From contig OX457042.1 in the NCBI GenBank assembly GCA_949752735.1, forward strand, positions 34,163,289-34,227,288: a stretch of DNA of 64,000 nucleotides, read 5' to 3'. Under the pieces are notes generated by a model, which saw nothing but the letters and a program-made list of their open reading frames with translations, had not been told where the DNA came from and did not search any database. The translations under genes and the position numbers were made by a program. Position 1 is the stretch's first letter, and every line of letters starts with the position of its first letter. This document shows, one piece after another, positions 33,601 through 43,396 of this stretch. The stretch is from Lumbricus terrestris (taxonomy: Eukaryota; Annelida; Clitellata; Crassiclitellata; Lumbricidae).

Positions 33601-35507
33601 CGCTAATGTGTGTGAACGATAATAAACAATACAGGTCTAATTCAGGTTTAAGTTGAGAACAGTAAACGAATCATACCCGCATCTGATTTTCGTTCACAAG
33701 CTTTCCTATGCAAAGGTCACAGGCGGGCCTATTCTATCGTTTAGGATAATGTGTGATCATATCCGTCTATCTTTCACGTTCTTGTATTGCAATTAAATGG
33801 TGCACCGCAGAAACTTCATACTTGTCACAGGCATGCTCGTGCTGGGTAAGCTTATAGTAGGCCTAACGGTAGTAAACTGACATTTCCCTCAACCAGAATG
33901 AGAATTGCCCGGGAGTTTGAGGTCGTTCAACCCACGCTAGTCTTTCTTAGGGTCACATAGTTAAGTATTTTCACCTTTTCACAACCCAACTCCACGTGTA
34001 TCATAGCCTAATCCCCCCAGTTATTTTTCAACAATTCTCACACTGCTCTCAAATCTTCTCAGCTCCCACCCCAAAATCAGGGAGACACCAAATTGAGCAA
34101 GTGTGGATCAGGGTTCTAGGAATTCATGTATTTGCCCCAATTTTTTGCACTTGTAAAGAATATTGCTAACTTATTTTTAGGTAGGGCCTACATTCCCTAC
34201 AATAAGAAATTGACGATTGTAGGCCTATCGTTTTTGGTGTGCAAATTGCATATCATGGACCGGAATTGATAGATGGTTGAAATTGTTTTCTGACAAAAAT
34301 GCTACAAAGAAAACTCTATGATACCATGGCATTGTTTTAAGTAGACAGCTAATAGACTCTAATAAGTGGAAAGTCTGCAACATGATAGATTTTAAATTCT
34401 ACTTGGAGATCACTGCAATTAGGCCTATAACACTTTAATTTATCTGTCTCATTCGTGCAGCTGCAGCATTCATGTTTTTTCTCTGAGTGAGTTGTATTTA
34501 CATGTGTTGGGCCTAATTAAGCCCTAATAGCAAATGCCATAGATTAGTTTTACGATCTTAATTGCAAGAACGAAAAGATACCAGCCTTTCAGGGCCAAAC
34601 AGGGGCCCCATGCATGATCCCTGCACGCGGGCCCACAAAAAGCTAGCTACGCCACTGAGTAGTATTCAGCGTTCTCTTACAAGGGCGAATAATAAATTAT
34701 TTAGAACGCTTATCCTGACAAGTATTTAGTCGGTATTTAATATTTTCTCTACTGTCCTCGAATATGCTTGGAGAAAGACATCATGCAGGGTACAATGCCG
34801 GGAAATCGGAAAAGAGGAAGACCGAGAACAAACTGGTTGGGGAACATAAAGGACTGGACGGGATTGAAAATGGAGGAAATGATCAGACTGGTGGTAGACG
34901 ATGACGCTGGAGGAATATTGTTCATGATGCGGTCGAACCTCGAAACGAGGATGGCGGAGAACAGAACAGAACTACTGTCCTGGGTTCGCCGTTAAAGTGC
35001 TTTCCGATTGAGCCATGGTATAGTCAAGCTGCTTCCAATCAACACTGCAGCACATTTTAACTCCCATTTTAACATCAAACCATTGCTATTACGATGATTT
35101 GATGCAACTCTCCTTCTATAATTATCAGAATGTATACTAAAGTGCGATTAGTATACTATATCAGGTGTCAATAGAAAAAACTACTTACTTTGCTGAGTAG
35201 ACCATACATGCACAATCATGTAGGCTATGCACTAATGCTTTGAAAGTATAGTTTAAATTTCCTACCTTCCTCCCATTTTGCATGACATCACAGGACCAAG
35301 TTTTTCGGTATATCTCATGAAGATTTCCGGAAGAGAGCCCACTCCTTCTTTGAGAACGGAGCTGATCAGTGACAGAATTGGCACTGAAGGTGGATAGCGC
35401 TTGCCACCATCCTTGGATCCGCATCGCTTGATCAAGAGAAGCACAAGGACAATTCCTGTCACTGCAACCGATGCCAGGAAAGTAGAAAACTCGCCTACGT
35501 CTAACAT
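27131..35507 (-). CDS. CYP2-like cytochrome P450, copy 2
   Basis: Five minus-strand exons: 35266-35507, 32518-32639, 29317-30113, 27690-27822 and 27131-27318, with GT/AG borders and phases 2, 1, 0, 1. They give 493 residues without a break. Features: an N-terminal membrane anchor (about residues 10-32) and YPPS hinge; an F-K-K-Y-H segment (residues 132-136) where most P450s have a C-helix WxxxR; an I-helix GSLETVS with Glu301-Thr302; a K-helix ExxR at 355-358; FDPERF; and a heme motif [10 protein letters not shown] with Cys436. CYP2-clan enzymes are ER haem monooxygenases of lipophilic compounds; the substrate here is unknown. It is the closest relative of copy 1. A TTTCAG directly precedes the ATG, so a 5' noncoding exon is likely. 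Intron 2 holds element D copy 1 and intron 1 holds the hAT element at 33225. Confidence 0.93.
27371..27665. repeat. CATC and ATAC microsatellites in intron 4 of copy 2
   Basis: Imperfect CATC/CATT tract followed by CATA repeats, positioned as in copies 1 and 3. Confidence 0.85.
28045..28205 (+). mobile_element. Degenerate tRNA-derived SINE, copy 3
   Basis: Retains CGCTTCGGCGTGAAAC, GCAGTGTCCGCGTTGC and GGGAGCGCCTCCGAGT from the SINE family, but the tRNA-like head is eroded. It lies in intron 3 of P450 copy 2. Confidence 0.7.
28301..28800. repeat. Tandem duplication of about 250 bp
   Basis: Two consecutive units share AAATTTAGGGTTTTAAACAC and TGCTAAATTTCGGGTTTTCG. The first starts with AACCCGGCGTTGCCCGGG, a word resembled near 55784. 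Origin unknown; it lies in intron 3 of copy 2. Confidence 0.75.
29148..29215 (-). mobile_element. CR1-type LINE tail fragment
   Basis: AGAGCGCTACTCGAAAACC and CACCAGCTTATACACGAGCG match, in reverse, the tail of the LINE ending at 12878. It occupies the same intron as the fragment at 1498 in copy 1. Confidence 0.6.
30460..30515 (-). mobile_element. LINE/SINE 3' tail scrap
   Basis: TATATAGCGCC and CCTCAGAATCGCTCCCGG are a diverged reverse copy of the shared tail GGGAGCGCCTCTGAG...GCGCTATA. Confidence 0.45.
30727..32299 (+). mobile_element. Element D copy 1: TG...CA repeat with 4-bp duplication
   Basis: A 1573-bp repeat starting TGTACAACAG and ending CCTACA, flanked by CTAC on both sides (30723-30726 and 32300-32303). 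A second copy lies at 41061-42539. It has a TATA box near 31033 and one coiled-coil ORF. The terminal dinucleotides and 4-bp duplication fit an LTR retrotransposon, and the promoter layout fits an LTR, so it may be a solo LTR. A 1.5-kb LTR with its own ORF would be unusual, and no internal direct repeat was noticed. Confidence 0.75.
31033..31040 (+). promoter_or_regulatory. TATA box of element D copy 1
   Basis: ATATAAAA about 310 bp from the left end. It is kept as CTATAAAAG near 41368 in copy 2, despite other differences. Confidence 0.6.
31636..32310 (+). CDS. Coiled-coil ORF of element D, gag-like candidate
   Basis: A 224-residue ORF starting at an ATG about 600 bp after the TATA box. The first third holds heptad-like repeats ([19 protein letters not shown]) that predict a coiled coil. 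The rest is Arg/Ser-rich with RRSERIRER and no recognisable domain. The frame runs past the element end into flanking DNA and stops a few codons later, so the native protein may be longer in a full element. Copy 2 lacks an intact version. A Gag role is a guess from element context and the coiled coil only. Confidence 0.5.
   Translation: MEESCVTATTDGEVLVREKTGDHTAELLERMLTQITRIATTQSDLASQLGDVTSQLDDVTSQLDEVSSGQSGLSQSQQEVVERMREMEEFVHVRVGPTQTNPDFYSQEEEVVNPTITALPLRHFSSRPIFHQPPSRSCEFESLSDEPRQEASAASFQPRRSERIRERQSYLYHLGTRGPLAAADASFKPSLVARRGEAFIPLDEGGSRDRLRKGLHRRNPYTTS
32903..33222 (+). repeat. Two tandem copies of a 155-bp LINE-tail segment
   Basis: The segment containing CGAATAATAAATTATTTAGA and GGAGAAAGACATCATGCAGG occurs at about 32903 and 33056, and a third time at 34668 beyond the inserted hAT element. 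Part of it is coding sequence of the LINE tail at 34768. Confidence 0.85.
33225..34657. mobile_element. hAT-like non-autonomous element, 1.4 kb
   Basis: Ends CAGTGGCGTAGCTA on the left and TAGCTACGCCACTG on the right, flanked by exact 8-bp AGTAGTAT (33217-33224 and 34658-34665). Inside both ends are GGGCCCAC words. No transposase ORF, so it is mobilised in trans if at all. It lies in intron 1 of P450 copy 2 and contains a CAGG-rich microsatellite near 33430. Confidence 0.9.
34666..34995 (+). mobile_element. RTE-like LINE tail
   Basis: The plus frame reads [20 protein letters not shown], then [19 protein letters not shown], ending soon after with a stop. The GRPR-x-W-L/M-x-N-I-K-x-W-T-G-L pattern is the usual C-terminus of a group of invertebrate non-LTR elements. 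It begins with the third copy of the 155-bp tandem segment. Confidence 0.7.
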
Positions 35508-35814
35508 CTGAAACACGAATTGGGTCTTTAAGTGAATTAGGGGAGGGTGCCCCAAGACGGGGTCGTTTCCCAGCATTTGCTCCAAATGAAATTTGCTGAT
35601 GACATTAAATATTTGCTACTTCTTCCTTCCTTTTGAGCTAATCCTTCAACCAATATATCTGGCAAATCATTTGCAAGAAAACAATGAATGGCTTAGAGCC
35701 TTAAGGCAGACAGCGAACTTTTGTTGACCTACAAGTTGCCCCATCTTGGCCACAGTTTGTTGAAAGGGCTCCCAAAATCGGTATGTATAATACATGTGGT
35801 ATCTATGTATTTGT

Positions 35815-35990
<176 letters not shown>

Positions 35991-36899
35991 ACAGACAGAC
36001 ATGACAATGATGACATGCACGCATACATAGACAGCATAATATGCATACATGGCGTAGTCGGTGCGGCTTCAGACCAGATGATAGTTTCCATAATAGAATA
36101 CTCGGTAACCTCAACGACGATGACGACGATGTCTAGCCTATCTATCTATCTTGGCAGTAGTTGATAAGATTATTGAAAAGTCCGAAATAAGCAATCTACC
36201 TCGTATACGCAGCTACGCTTCCAAGTTCCAACTGCAGCTTCTTCTCTACCTTACCTGGCGACAACTGTCAACTTCCTTACTTTGATCCAGAGTTTAGCAG
36301 CAAAGTCTGCTTATCTGTTTACATGTATACAATCGTGTCCGTCCAAGATTCTTTGTGTGGATTGATCTTGGGTCCGTCGATCTCGTTGCTCGCATAGCTA
36401 CGTCTGTATATGCTTTCATTCCCTCTCTATCTCTGTCTATATATCTCTATATTTACCTGCTTCTGTCTATCTCTGTCTCTGTTGAGGTGGCAACTTGTGA
36501 AGTCGGTCAGTGTTCAGTGGCCTGGAATTCGACAAACTCGTTAACGGCTAGGGCGTCTTAGGCTATACCTAAGTTCACGAATGACCTGCTTCCAGAGAAG
36601 TCAACTCCCACTAACATACATGTAGGCCTATCTATCTTTCTTTCTATTTATCCGTCTGTCTGTCTGCCTCTCCGTACGTCCACCCATCCATTTATCCATC
36701 TATCAATCCAGCTATATATATTTATCTATATCTGTCCTTCATCTATCCATCATCTATCAACTATCTGTGATTCTATAATCTATATGTCGTTCAGTCGGTC
36801 GATTGCAAATCTTCGACAGACTTCTTCGTACAAGTTTTTAGCGATTTCCTCATTTTCTTACACTGGACATAATAATTATTAGAGACAAGTGGCCAGACC

Positions 36900-37260
36900 T
36901 CATTCTCGCCGCCTGCTCTTTCCATCAACAGTTCATTATATCATTGGCTTCCTTTCTCATAGGGGATCACTTACAGGATCTCTTCTCTGTTTTGGTGCTG
37001 CTCGCGAGCATGTCGACCGTCTATTTACAAGAGCTTTGCTACTCCACCCTTAGCAGTCAACGCCGTGGCTCTCTCCGCTCTTCTAAGCAGGCTGAGCTAC
37101 TTGTCCCACGGTAAACTGTCGCGCACTTCTGCTTTACACAGCATCGTACCTTTTCTGTTTTTGGCCTGTAGCCTTGTCCCAGTGGCACCACGTCTAATGC
37201 CTAGAGCCTTTGACACTGCTTTCTATTCTACTACTAAGACTGTTCTCTTTGACTCTGGAA
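36900..37260 (+). mobile_element. LINE 3' fragment with GAAT tail
   Basis: Translated frames contain weak traces of the CR1/L2 C-terminus (LRSSKQAELLVPR, then FTQHRTFSVFG), and the fragment ends directly in a GAAT microsatellite. The coding part has stops and shifts. Confidence 0.5.
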
Positions 37261-37620
37261 TGAATGAATGAATGAATGAATGAACGAACGAATGAATGAA
37301 CGAATGAATGGTCGGGAGCGTATCTGAGTAGCTACTCTTGAAAAGGCGCTATATAAATGTCTGAAATGAGTAAATGAATGAATGTCAGATAATATGAAGA
37401 ACAAATGAATGGATGAAATGAATAAATGAATGAATGTCTTACAGACTTAATGAATGAATGAATGAATGAACGAATGAACGAATGAATGGATGCATTAACA
37501 AATGATTGGATGAACGAACGAATGAATGAATGGATGAATGAATGAATGAATAAATGGATGAACGCATAAATGAATGAATGAATCAATCAATGAATCAATG
37601 AATGAATGAAGGCAATAAGT
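37256..37620. repeat. GAAT-rich microsatellite region
   Basis: Several GAATGAAT runs broken by SINE/LINE tail words, for example GGGAGCGTATCTGAGTAG at 37314. Probably grown from retroelement 3' ends. Confidence 0.85.
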
Positions 37621-37730
37621 AACAGGGATTCGAGACAATTTTCTGATCGAGCCGGATTTGAACCATGACCTCCTCGTCGACATTCTATCACATTAGCCAC
37701 AAGACTGTTGCCCTCCCGAGATTCAAACTG
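37612..37730 (-). mobile_element. Second tRNA-like SINE family, copy 1
   Basis: In reverse complement it has GGTTCAAATCC, a good B box, preceded by a tRNA-like half with TGTGGCTAATGTGATAGAAT. A diverged relative lies at 49955-50065. Both are upstream of P450 genes. Confidence 0.55.
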
Positions 37731-38570
37731 ACAATCAATTTAATTAAAAGGCGACAGGCATCTACTTCACAATTTGTCAATTACCAGTGTTAGACTAGAC
37801 TTGATTAAGTTGATTTGAATCCAACGTTTCTCAATAATTACCATATCGTCAGACTTAGCCTACCTCTGCAGTAATAACTAAGAATTGGCGATTAGTCAAA
37901 ACGCAGGTTGGCAGATCTAAACCTCGAGGAGATGAGACGAAATCGTCAATTCTCAAAGTGTTTGGACCTAACTGCTTTGCAAATCAGCCTACTGCAAACG
38001 CCGGGCCATGTTGTGCGATGGGCAGCCAGTTTGATTTTCACCCCACTTTTAATACTGTATTGTAGGCCGGTGCTCAGCGAGTGTAAACACGGTGTAGGAA
38101 TATTGAAACACCACTACAATAAAATATCATTCAGAGATATGCACAGTGCACATAATGACAATCATTGCTGCTGTCTCTGAATAAATTTCTGATGGATGGA
38201 TCCAGATTTGACGAGGGCCTATGACAACAGAGGTCGTTGCCCTCGACAGAAATGTGTTCGGAATATTACAGCACTTTTGAATCTTTTTAACTTTCTGAGG
38301 TGAGCGTCAGTTACATATACGTGGCAAGTATATAAGTAAGTAGGCTATATTAGGGTCTATATTCATAAATAAACTTGCAACACACCAGTTCCATGGTGTT
38401 CAGCTTTAGTACGACAAAATTAGGCTACTACATAACCAGCATCAATAGAGTTGACTCGTCAGTGTTTTGCAGGCTCGTTAAAACCCATTTTCATCGCCCT
38501 GGATGGATTGGGAGCGCCTCTGAGTGGCGTGCTTTGAGAGGCGCAATATAAATACTTGAAGTGAGTGAAT
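37731..38570. other. Intergenic stretch, weak signals only
   Basis: A 90-codon ORF near 37908-38180 has no ATG at its first codon and no recognisable domain. A SINE/LINE tail remnant (GGGAGCGCCTCTGAGTGG) is at 38509-38560. Confidence 0.4.
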
Positions 38571-38576
38571 CATTGA

Positions 38577-38646
38577 ATACAGCTCCGCCACTGGTCGCAC
38601 TCTACCAGTGCCAGTCCCAAGCCTGGATAAAGGAGGAGGGCGTCGC
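38577..38646 (+). mobile_element. Possible RTE-type LINE 5' end remnant
   Basis: Contains CAGTGCCAGTCCCAAGCCTG followed by GATAAAGGAGGAGGG, resembling the start of RTE-like elements found in fish and invertebrates. No ORF follows. Confidence 0.35.
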
Positions 38647-39689
38647 TATTGGTTTTGTTACCACACAGTGACGTTAAACTGCAACTACACACATTATTGA
38701 ATACGAGTACGGCTTTCGTTCTGCACAGTCATGTTCTCCTGATGTTGTTGTCAACAAGAGTCACGACCGTGTCACGCGTAGGACATAGGCTACATGTACA
38801 TGTATGTAGTATTGATTTTGGTATACGAACAACTAATGTAAGCCTCTCGGCCTCTTTTGATCAACTGTGAAGATGGCGGCATCAGACTGCATGCTAGGGT
38901 CAGAGGTCGAAAGCTGGTATGTCATAATGTCACCGTTCAGAGCCTTCCATTATTCTTACTACAGCAATGGAAGAATTCTGTCACCGTTTAGTTACACCCA
39001 GCTGGAATTCCTACTTAGAATGGACTGGGGTCTGCTTTTATTCTGCTGGCAAGCAAACCCCCACCACGTATAGCTGTCGTTCAGCAGGTGCTTCTAGATC
39101 GCTGCTCGAACCACAAGTTGAACCATTAAGGCCACGAGCAATCAAGATGGCTAATGCATTCCTAACTCTAGCCTTGCAGCATTTTAGACGTACACGCGCT
39201 TCAATATGAAGGCTTTCGTAAGTGTTACCTCTAAGAGAGTTCGAGATAAGAGGTAAATGCAATCAGTAATTTCTATAGCGCCGCTTGTAGCCATGGCCAT
39301 TCAATAGCGCTTCCGGTGCGAGAACCCGAGAAAAAAACAGGTCATAAGAAGAGTGAGAGTGATGTAGATAGCGATCCAGAAAGAAGATAATGATAAAACA
39401 CAAGTAATTATTCTTATTAACATCATAATAAGACACCTCTTGTATACATCATTGTATGGAACACTAACTTAATTATGACAAATTCTTGACGCTTTCATTG
39501 ACTCTGAAATTTCTCTGACTTCCGCTTTCACCGTTCTTATGGAAGTATGTCTCTAATCCTCTGGCGTAGCCTATGTCTTTCAAAAAATAGCTTCCTTCTT
39601 TCCCTTTCCTTTCCATGTACAGACTCTCTCTTCCAAGGGTTTTCTAGCGCCGGTGATTTGGTTATAATTGAAATGAATTAAAAAGATAA

Positions 39690-39885
39690 AACAATGTCTA
39701 GTTTCTTTGAAACATCTTAGCATAATATGGTACAATTATTGAACTCGTTTAAGTCAGCAATATTAAAAATAAACGCAAGTTAGTTTCAATGATAGGTTTC
39801 GAATCTGCTACAAGACATTAAACCGCATGCCTTGTTAAAGGCGATTAATCCTACACCGTATGTTGGAAAAAAGAACAGAGTTTCT
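39690..39885. repeat. Paralogous flank shared with copy 4
   Basis: Recognisably similar to 55230-55395, which lies just below the stop codon of P450 copy 4. This places it in the ancestral 3' flank of copy 3, now separated from that gene by later sequence including foldback C. Confidence 0.6.
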
Positions 39886-40302
39886 AAGATAATCTCCCAA
39901 TATCGGAGCTTCAGGACAGTGACTTCCGGTTGCGCGTTCGGTTCCAAGGTGCTTCAAAAATTAATCCAGCGAGAGACAGAAACAGAATTCCCGGAATTTG
40001 ACTCCAGATTGACCCTTGAGAAACGTCATGCATCAATTCGTTACAAACCTAATGGGACCTACTGGCATCTAGTATCCATAGAGCAGAAACTTATATTCCA
40101 GCCGATACTGGGTCTAAGTGACCAACCAGAATCGTACCAACGGACTTCTGACCTACAGAAAACTTTTACTTCACGAGCGCTGACATCGAGAATTTACCAG
40201 AAAATGACCTTCCCATGCTCTCCTCTTTCTGCATGGCGTCCTCGGGACACTTATATGCAGCGCCACTTCCCACCGCACCGAAACGTGCGCTGGCGATGGT
40301 AG
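39832..40302 (+). CDS. Unrecognised ORF, doubtful
   Basis: A 156-codon open frame that begins at TTG, not ATG; its amino terminus overlaps the paralogous flank. The composition is plausible but no motif, signal peptide or splice context was recognised. It could be chance or a remnant of an unknown element. Confidence 0.15.
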   Translation: MLKAINPTPYVGKKNRVSKIISQYRSFRTVTSGCAFGSKVLQKLIQRETETEFPEFDSRLTLEKRHASIRYKPNGTYWHLVSIEQKLIFQPILGLSDQPESYQRTSDLQKTFTSRALTSRIYQKMTFPCSPLSAWRPRDTYMQRHFPPHRNVRWRW

Positions 40303-41060
40303 CATCCCTTCTTTCTATTTTAGGGAGACTAATTACTGGGGAAGGTGAGGTAGAACTCCTACTCTTTTAACTACTTGCCTTGGTGCCTTAGTCCCTCTAA
40401 ATGTCTATGTGCGTATATCTTCCATTGCTGTCGGTGTCAACCACCCCTCATCCACAAACGTCCATCGGGGGGTCTAATCATTGACAGACCATGCATTGGT
40501 CATCAATATCTCCTTAAAATTCATCTGGCAACTAGATATACAAACCGGCGCTATTCAAATTTCAGGCGTCGCCGTATTTCGCCCACCATTTACCCATTTC
40601 ATATTCGCAAAATAATATAGGGCCTAATTAAGCATTTAAAACAAATGGCAATCACGTAGACTACAGTCTGCGCCCGAATCGTGTGAGGCGGTGCATAGGT
40701 ATGGACCTATGCAGTAGCCCTACATGTATGTGATATTCATATGTATGTATCGCGACAACAGATTCTAGATAGCCCTTTCAACGCATATCCGAAATTTCCT
40801 TTATTATTAGATGTTGAACAAAAAATAGCAACGCCAACGATGCAGTATATCATATCGTCTGAATACAACAGACTCAGAGTTGGCTTCTTGAAGCTGGCTG
40901 ACTAAAGTTTTGGTCCACGCATCTCGACTTATACAGGACAATAATTACCCCAGGACAATTACCCCGGACAATAACCCCCAATTAATTACCTCTGGACAAC
41001 TACCCCAGGACAATTACTCCCACGGACATCTACCCCTTTGCAAATAACCCTCCGGACAAT

Positions 41061-42539
41061 TGTACAACAGTAGGACTGTTGACAAAGGATTTAAACGTTA
41101 AGTAATGTAATAGTAATGTAATAAGACCCATATTATATGTAGGGAAAGGAGATCCTAGGCCCACATAATATAGATATAGCGACGCCCTTGCTGTAGCTGC
41201 AACTGGTGTCCACGTGCTCCCTGCGTGTAGAGAGTGTGTAACCGAGTCAGAATGACTTGCAGAATTAACTCGGCCTGCCCTGGAAAGACAGCGTGTCCCG
41301 ATTGAGTTGGCAGAGTGCCAGGCCAATGGTAGTAGCAACGACTGGGGCTGAAGCGTCCCCCAGAACCCTATAAAAGCCCTTTTGCGAAGAACCAAAGTGC
41401 CGACTCCCAGATTCTGTATCCAGGAAGGACCTGCGACTGGTTGAAGTTCGTGCCCGGAGGTGAAAACGATGCCGCCTTCGTCAACCCAGGATTATCGAAT
41501 CTGCGTTCCGAAGTGTGAGATGCCAATTTTAGGAACTCCTTCGTCGAAGTGCAGAATAGGCCTCCGATCCCCTCCGCAAATCCAAGAATTAAGGACCTGC
41601 GTTCAGAAGTGTGAGTAACCAACTCCAAGAAGAGTTTTGCGTCTCCTTCGTCGAGAGCAGGATAGTCCTCTTCCGATCCGTTCTACCGCAGGACAGGAGT
41701 CCTTAACCGCGTACTCGGAATGGATAGTCTACAGCGAAATCCCCGCCATTGATCGGGAGTATAAGTTGTTTTCTGTTCCGTTGCCACTGTCAGCCGTACA
41801 AACAGGTCTGGACCGGATCTAAGGTATGAACAGTAGGAATCATTCGAGTGCTCTGTGAATCCTAAATTCATAGAGAGTTGCCTTTCGCCCCCCCCATTTT
41901 ACTAAGATAGAATCGAGGATTGTAACGGTTGTGCTTTGTCAAAGGTTCGAGTATGAATGAATGCATTACTTTGTTTGCTTAAATAGTTAGTAGTATTAGA
42001 TTAGAACTTATTTACTCTGCTTAATAAAATTTATAGATAGAAGAGAGTCTTTATTCATATAAATACTTACGTAGAGTAGGAACACTCACCATGGCAACGA
42101 CCATATATATATATAGAAAGAGAGAGATAGAGAGAGATAGGACTCGGGTATGATCGTGTGGACCCAACCCAAATCGAACCCTAACTCCTTCTCTTAGGGA
42201 GAAGAAGTTCTGACTCCCACGAGCAGCGCTCTTCCACTTAGGCACCTTTCGTCAAGAATCACTATTATCCTATCCTTGACCGATCGTACGAGTTCGATTA
42301 TCCCTCTGACGCTCCGAGACAGGAAGCCAGTGCAGCTTCCTTCCAGCCTCGCAGAAGCGAGAGGATCCGAGAGCGATAGTCGTATCTGTATCATCCCGGA
42401 ACGAGAGGTCCACTAGCTGCTGCAGATGCTTCATTCAAACCCTCTCTGGTAGCGCGGAGAGGGGAGGCATTCATTCCCCTCGACGAGGGCGGATCTAGGG
42501 ATCGTCTTCGTAAAGGGTTGCACCGGCGAAACACCTACA
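41061..42539 (+). mobile_element. Element D copy 2, inserted in foldback C
   Basis: Starts TGTACAACAG and ends CCTACA like copy 1, flanked by CAAT (41057-41060 and 42540-42543). Removing it and one CAAT restores an uninterrupted GGACAATTACCCC unit. It differs from copy 1 by substitutions, an expanded repeat after the TATA box and loss of the 5' half of the ORF. Confidence 0.85.
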
Positions 42540-42694
42540 CAATTACCCCGTGCTAAGTACCCCCTGCACAATTGCCCCAGGACAATTACCCCAGGACAAT
42601 TACCCCATGACAATAACTAGCTAGTTGAGAGACAAATGATTGTTACAGAAAATGTTTATTAGTGCTAGTGAGTTTGTTTAGCCTAAAACTCAGT

Positions 42695-42915
42695 CTATAA
42701 ATAGCCTACGTGTTAAATGTTCAAGAAAGCATACTAAATAGAGTTCAATCTAAAATCGGTTCTGAGTTCACGTGTGAAACGTTCAAGGAAACATCTACAT
42801 GTACGTGTTAAACGCTGAATAGAAAATATCTAACATACGTGTTAAAGGATCAAGAAAACATCTACGGGTTAAAGGTTCACGAAAACATCTACGTGTTAAA
42901 CGCTGAATAAAAGTT
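42695..42915. repeat. Direct repeats in the foldback C core
   Basis: Five or six degenerate units of about 32 bp with ACGTGTTAAA, TTCAAGAAAACATCTAC and similar words. No coding content. Confidence 0.7.
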
Positions 42916-43396
42916 CTTAAAAGTTAGTGTTAGTGTACTGATTTCATGTAGCTTAAAAAGCAAGGTTATGAGTAACTTCACGCGTCGTATTTCCCAACGG
43001 TTGTCATAATCCTGGCATTTGTGTCAGCATATTTCTTCCTTGTCGGTTGCGGTGGGTGACCTGCCAGAGATTGGCTACAATGAACTTCTCAGTTGTCTCT
43101 CAGCTAGCTGAAGTTATTGTCATGGGGTAATTGTCCAGGCGGTTTATTGGAACAAGGGTAATTGTCCGTGGGGTTATTGGCACGGGGATGGTTTTCCGGG
43201 GTAATAATTGTCCTGGGGTAATTGCGTAAGGGGTAATTGACACGGGGGTAATTGTCCGGAGTTATTGGCAAGGGGCAGTTGTCCGGGGTATTGTCCTTGG
43301 GGTAGATGTCCAGGGGTAATTGACCTGGGTAATTATTCTGTTACCTAACAAAGAGACTTTAGAAGTTAAGAAAGTCTACAGGTTTGAGTTCCGCAG

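Larger units (their letters stand above)
40909..43340. mobile_element. Foldback element C with GGACAATTACCCC arms
   Basis: The left arm (40936-41060 and 42544-42635) consists of repeated GGACAATTACCCC and variants such as GGACAACTACCCC. The right arm (43093-43340) has the reverse complement. Inner ends match as inverted copies (AACTAGCTAGTTGAGAGACAA against TTGTCTCTCAGCTAGCTGAAG). The left arm is split by element D copy 2. The core has direct repeats. The right edge is 57 bp from the stop of P450 copy 3, in its 3' UTR. The left edge starts near TTTGGTCCACGC, a word also found inside foldback B (20606-20617). No clear target duplication was found. Confidence 0.75.

Noticed and set aside
37908..38180. 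90-codon ORF with a downstream AATAAA
   Set aside because: No ATG at its start, no domain and no supporting splice partner; AATAAA is common in AT-rich DNA.
39832..40302. 156-codon ORF as a real gene
   Set aside because: It starts at TTG, shows no domain or splice context, and overlaps a duplicated flank. It is listed only as doubtful.
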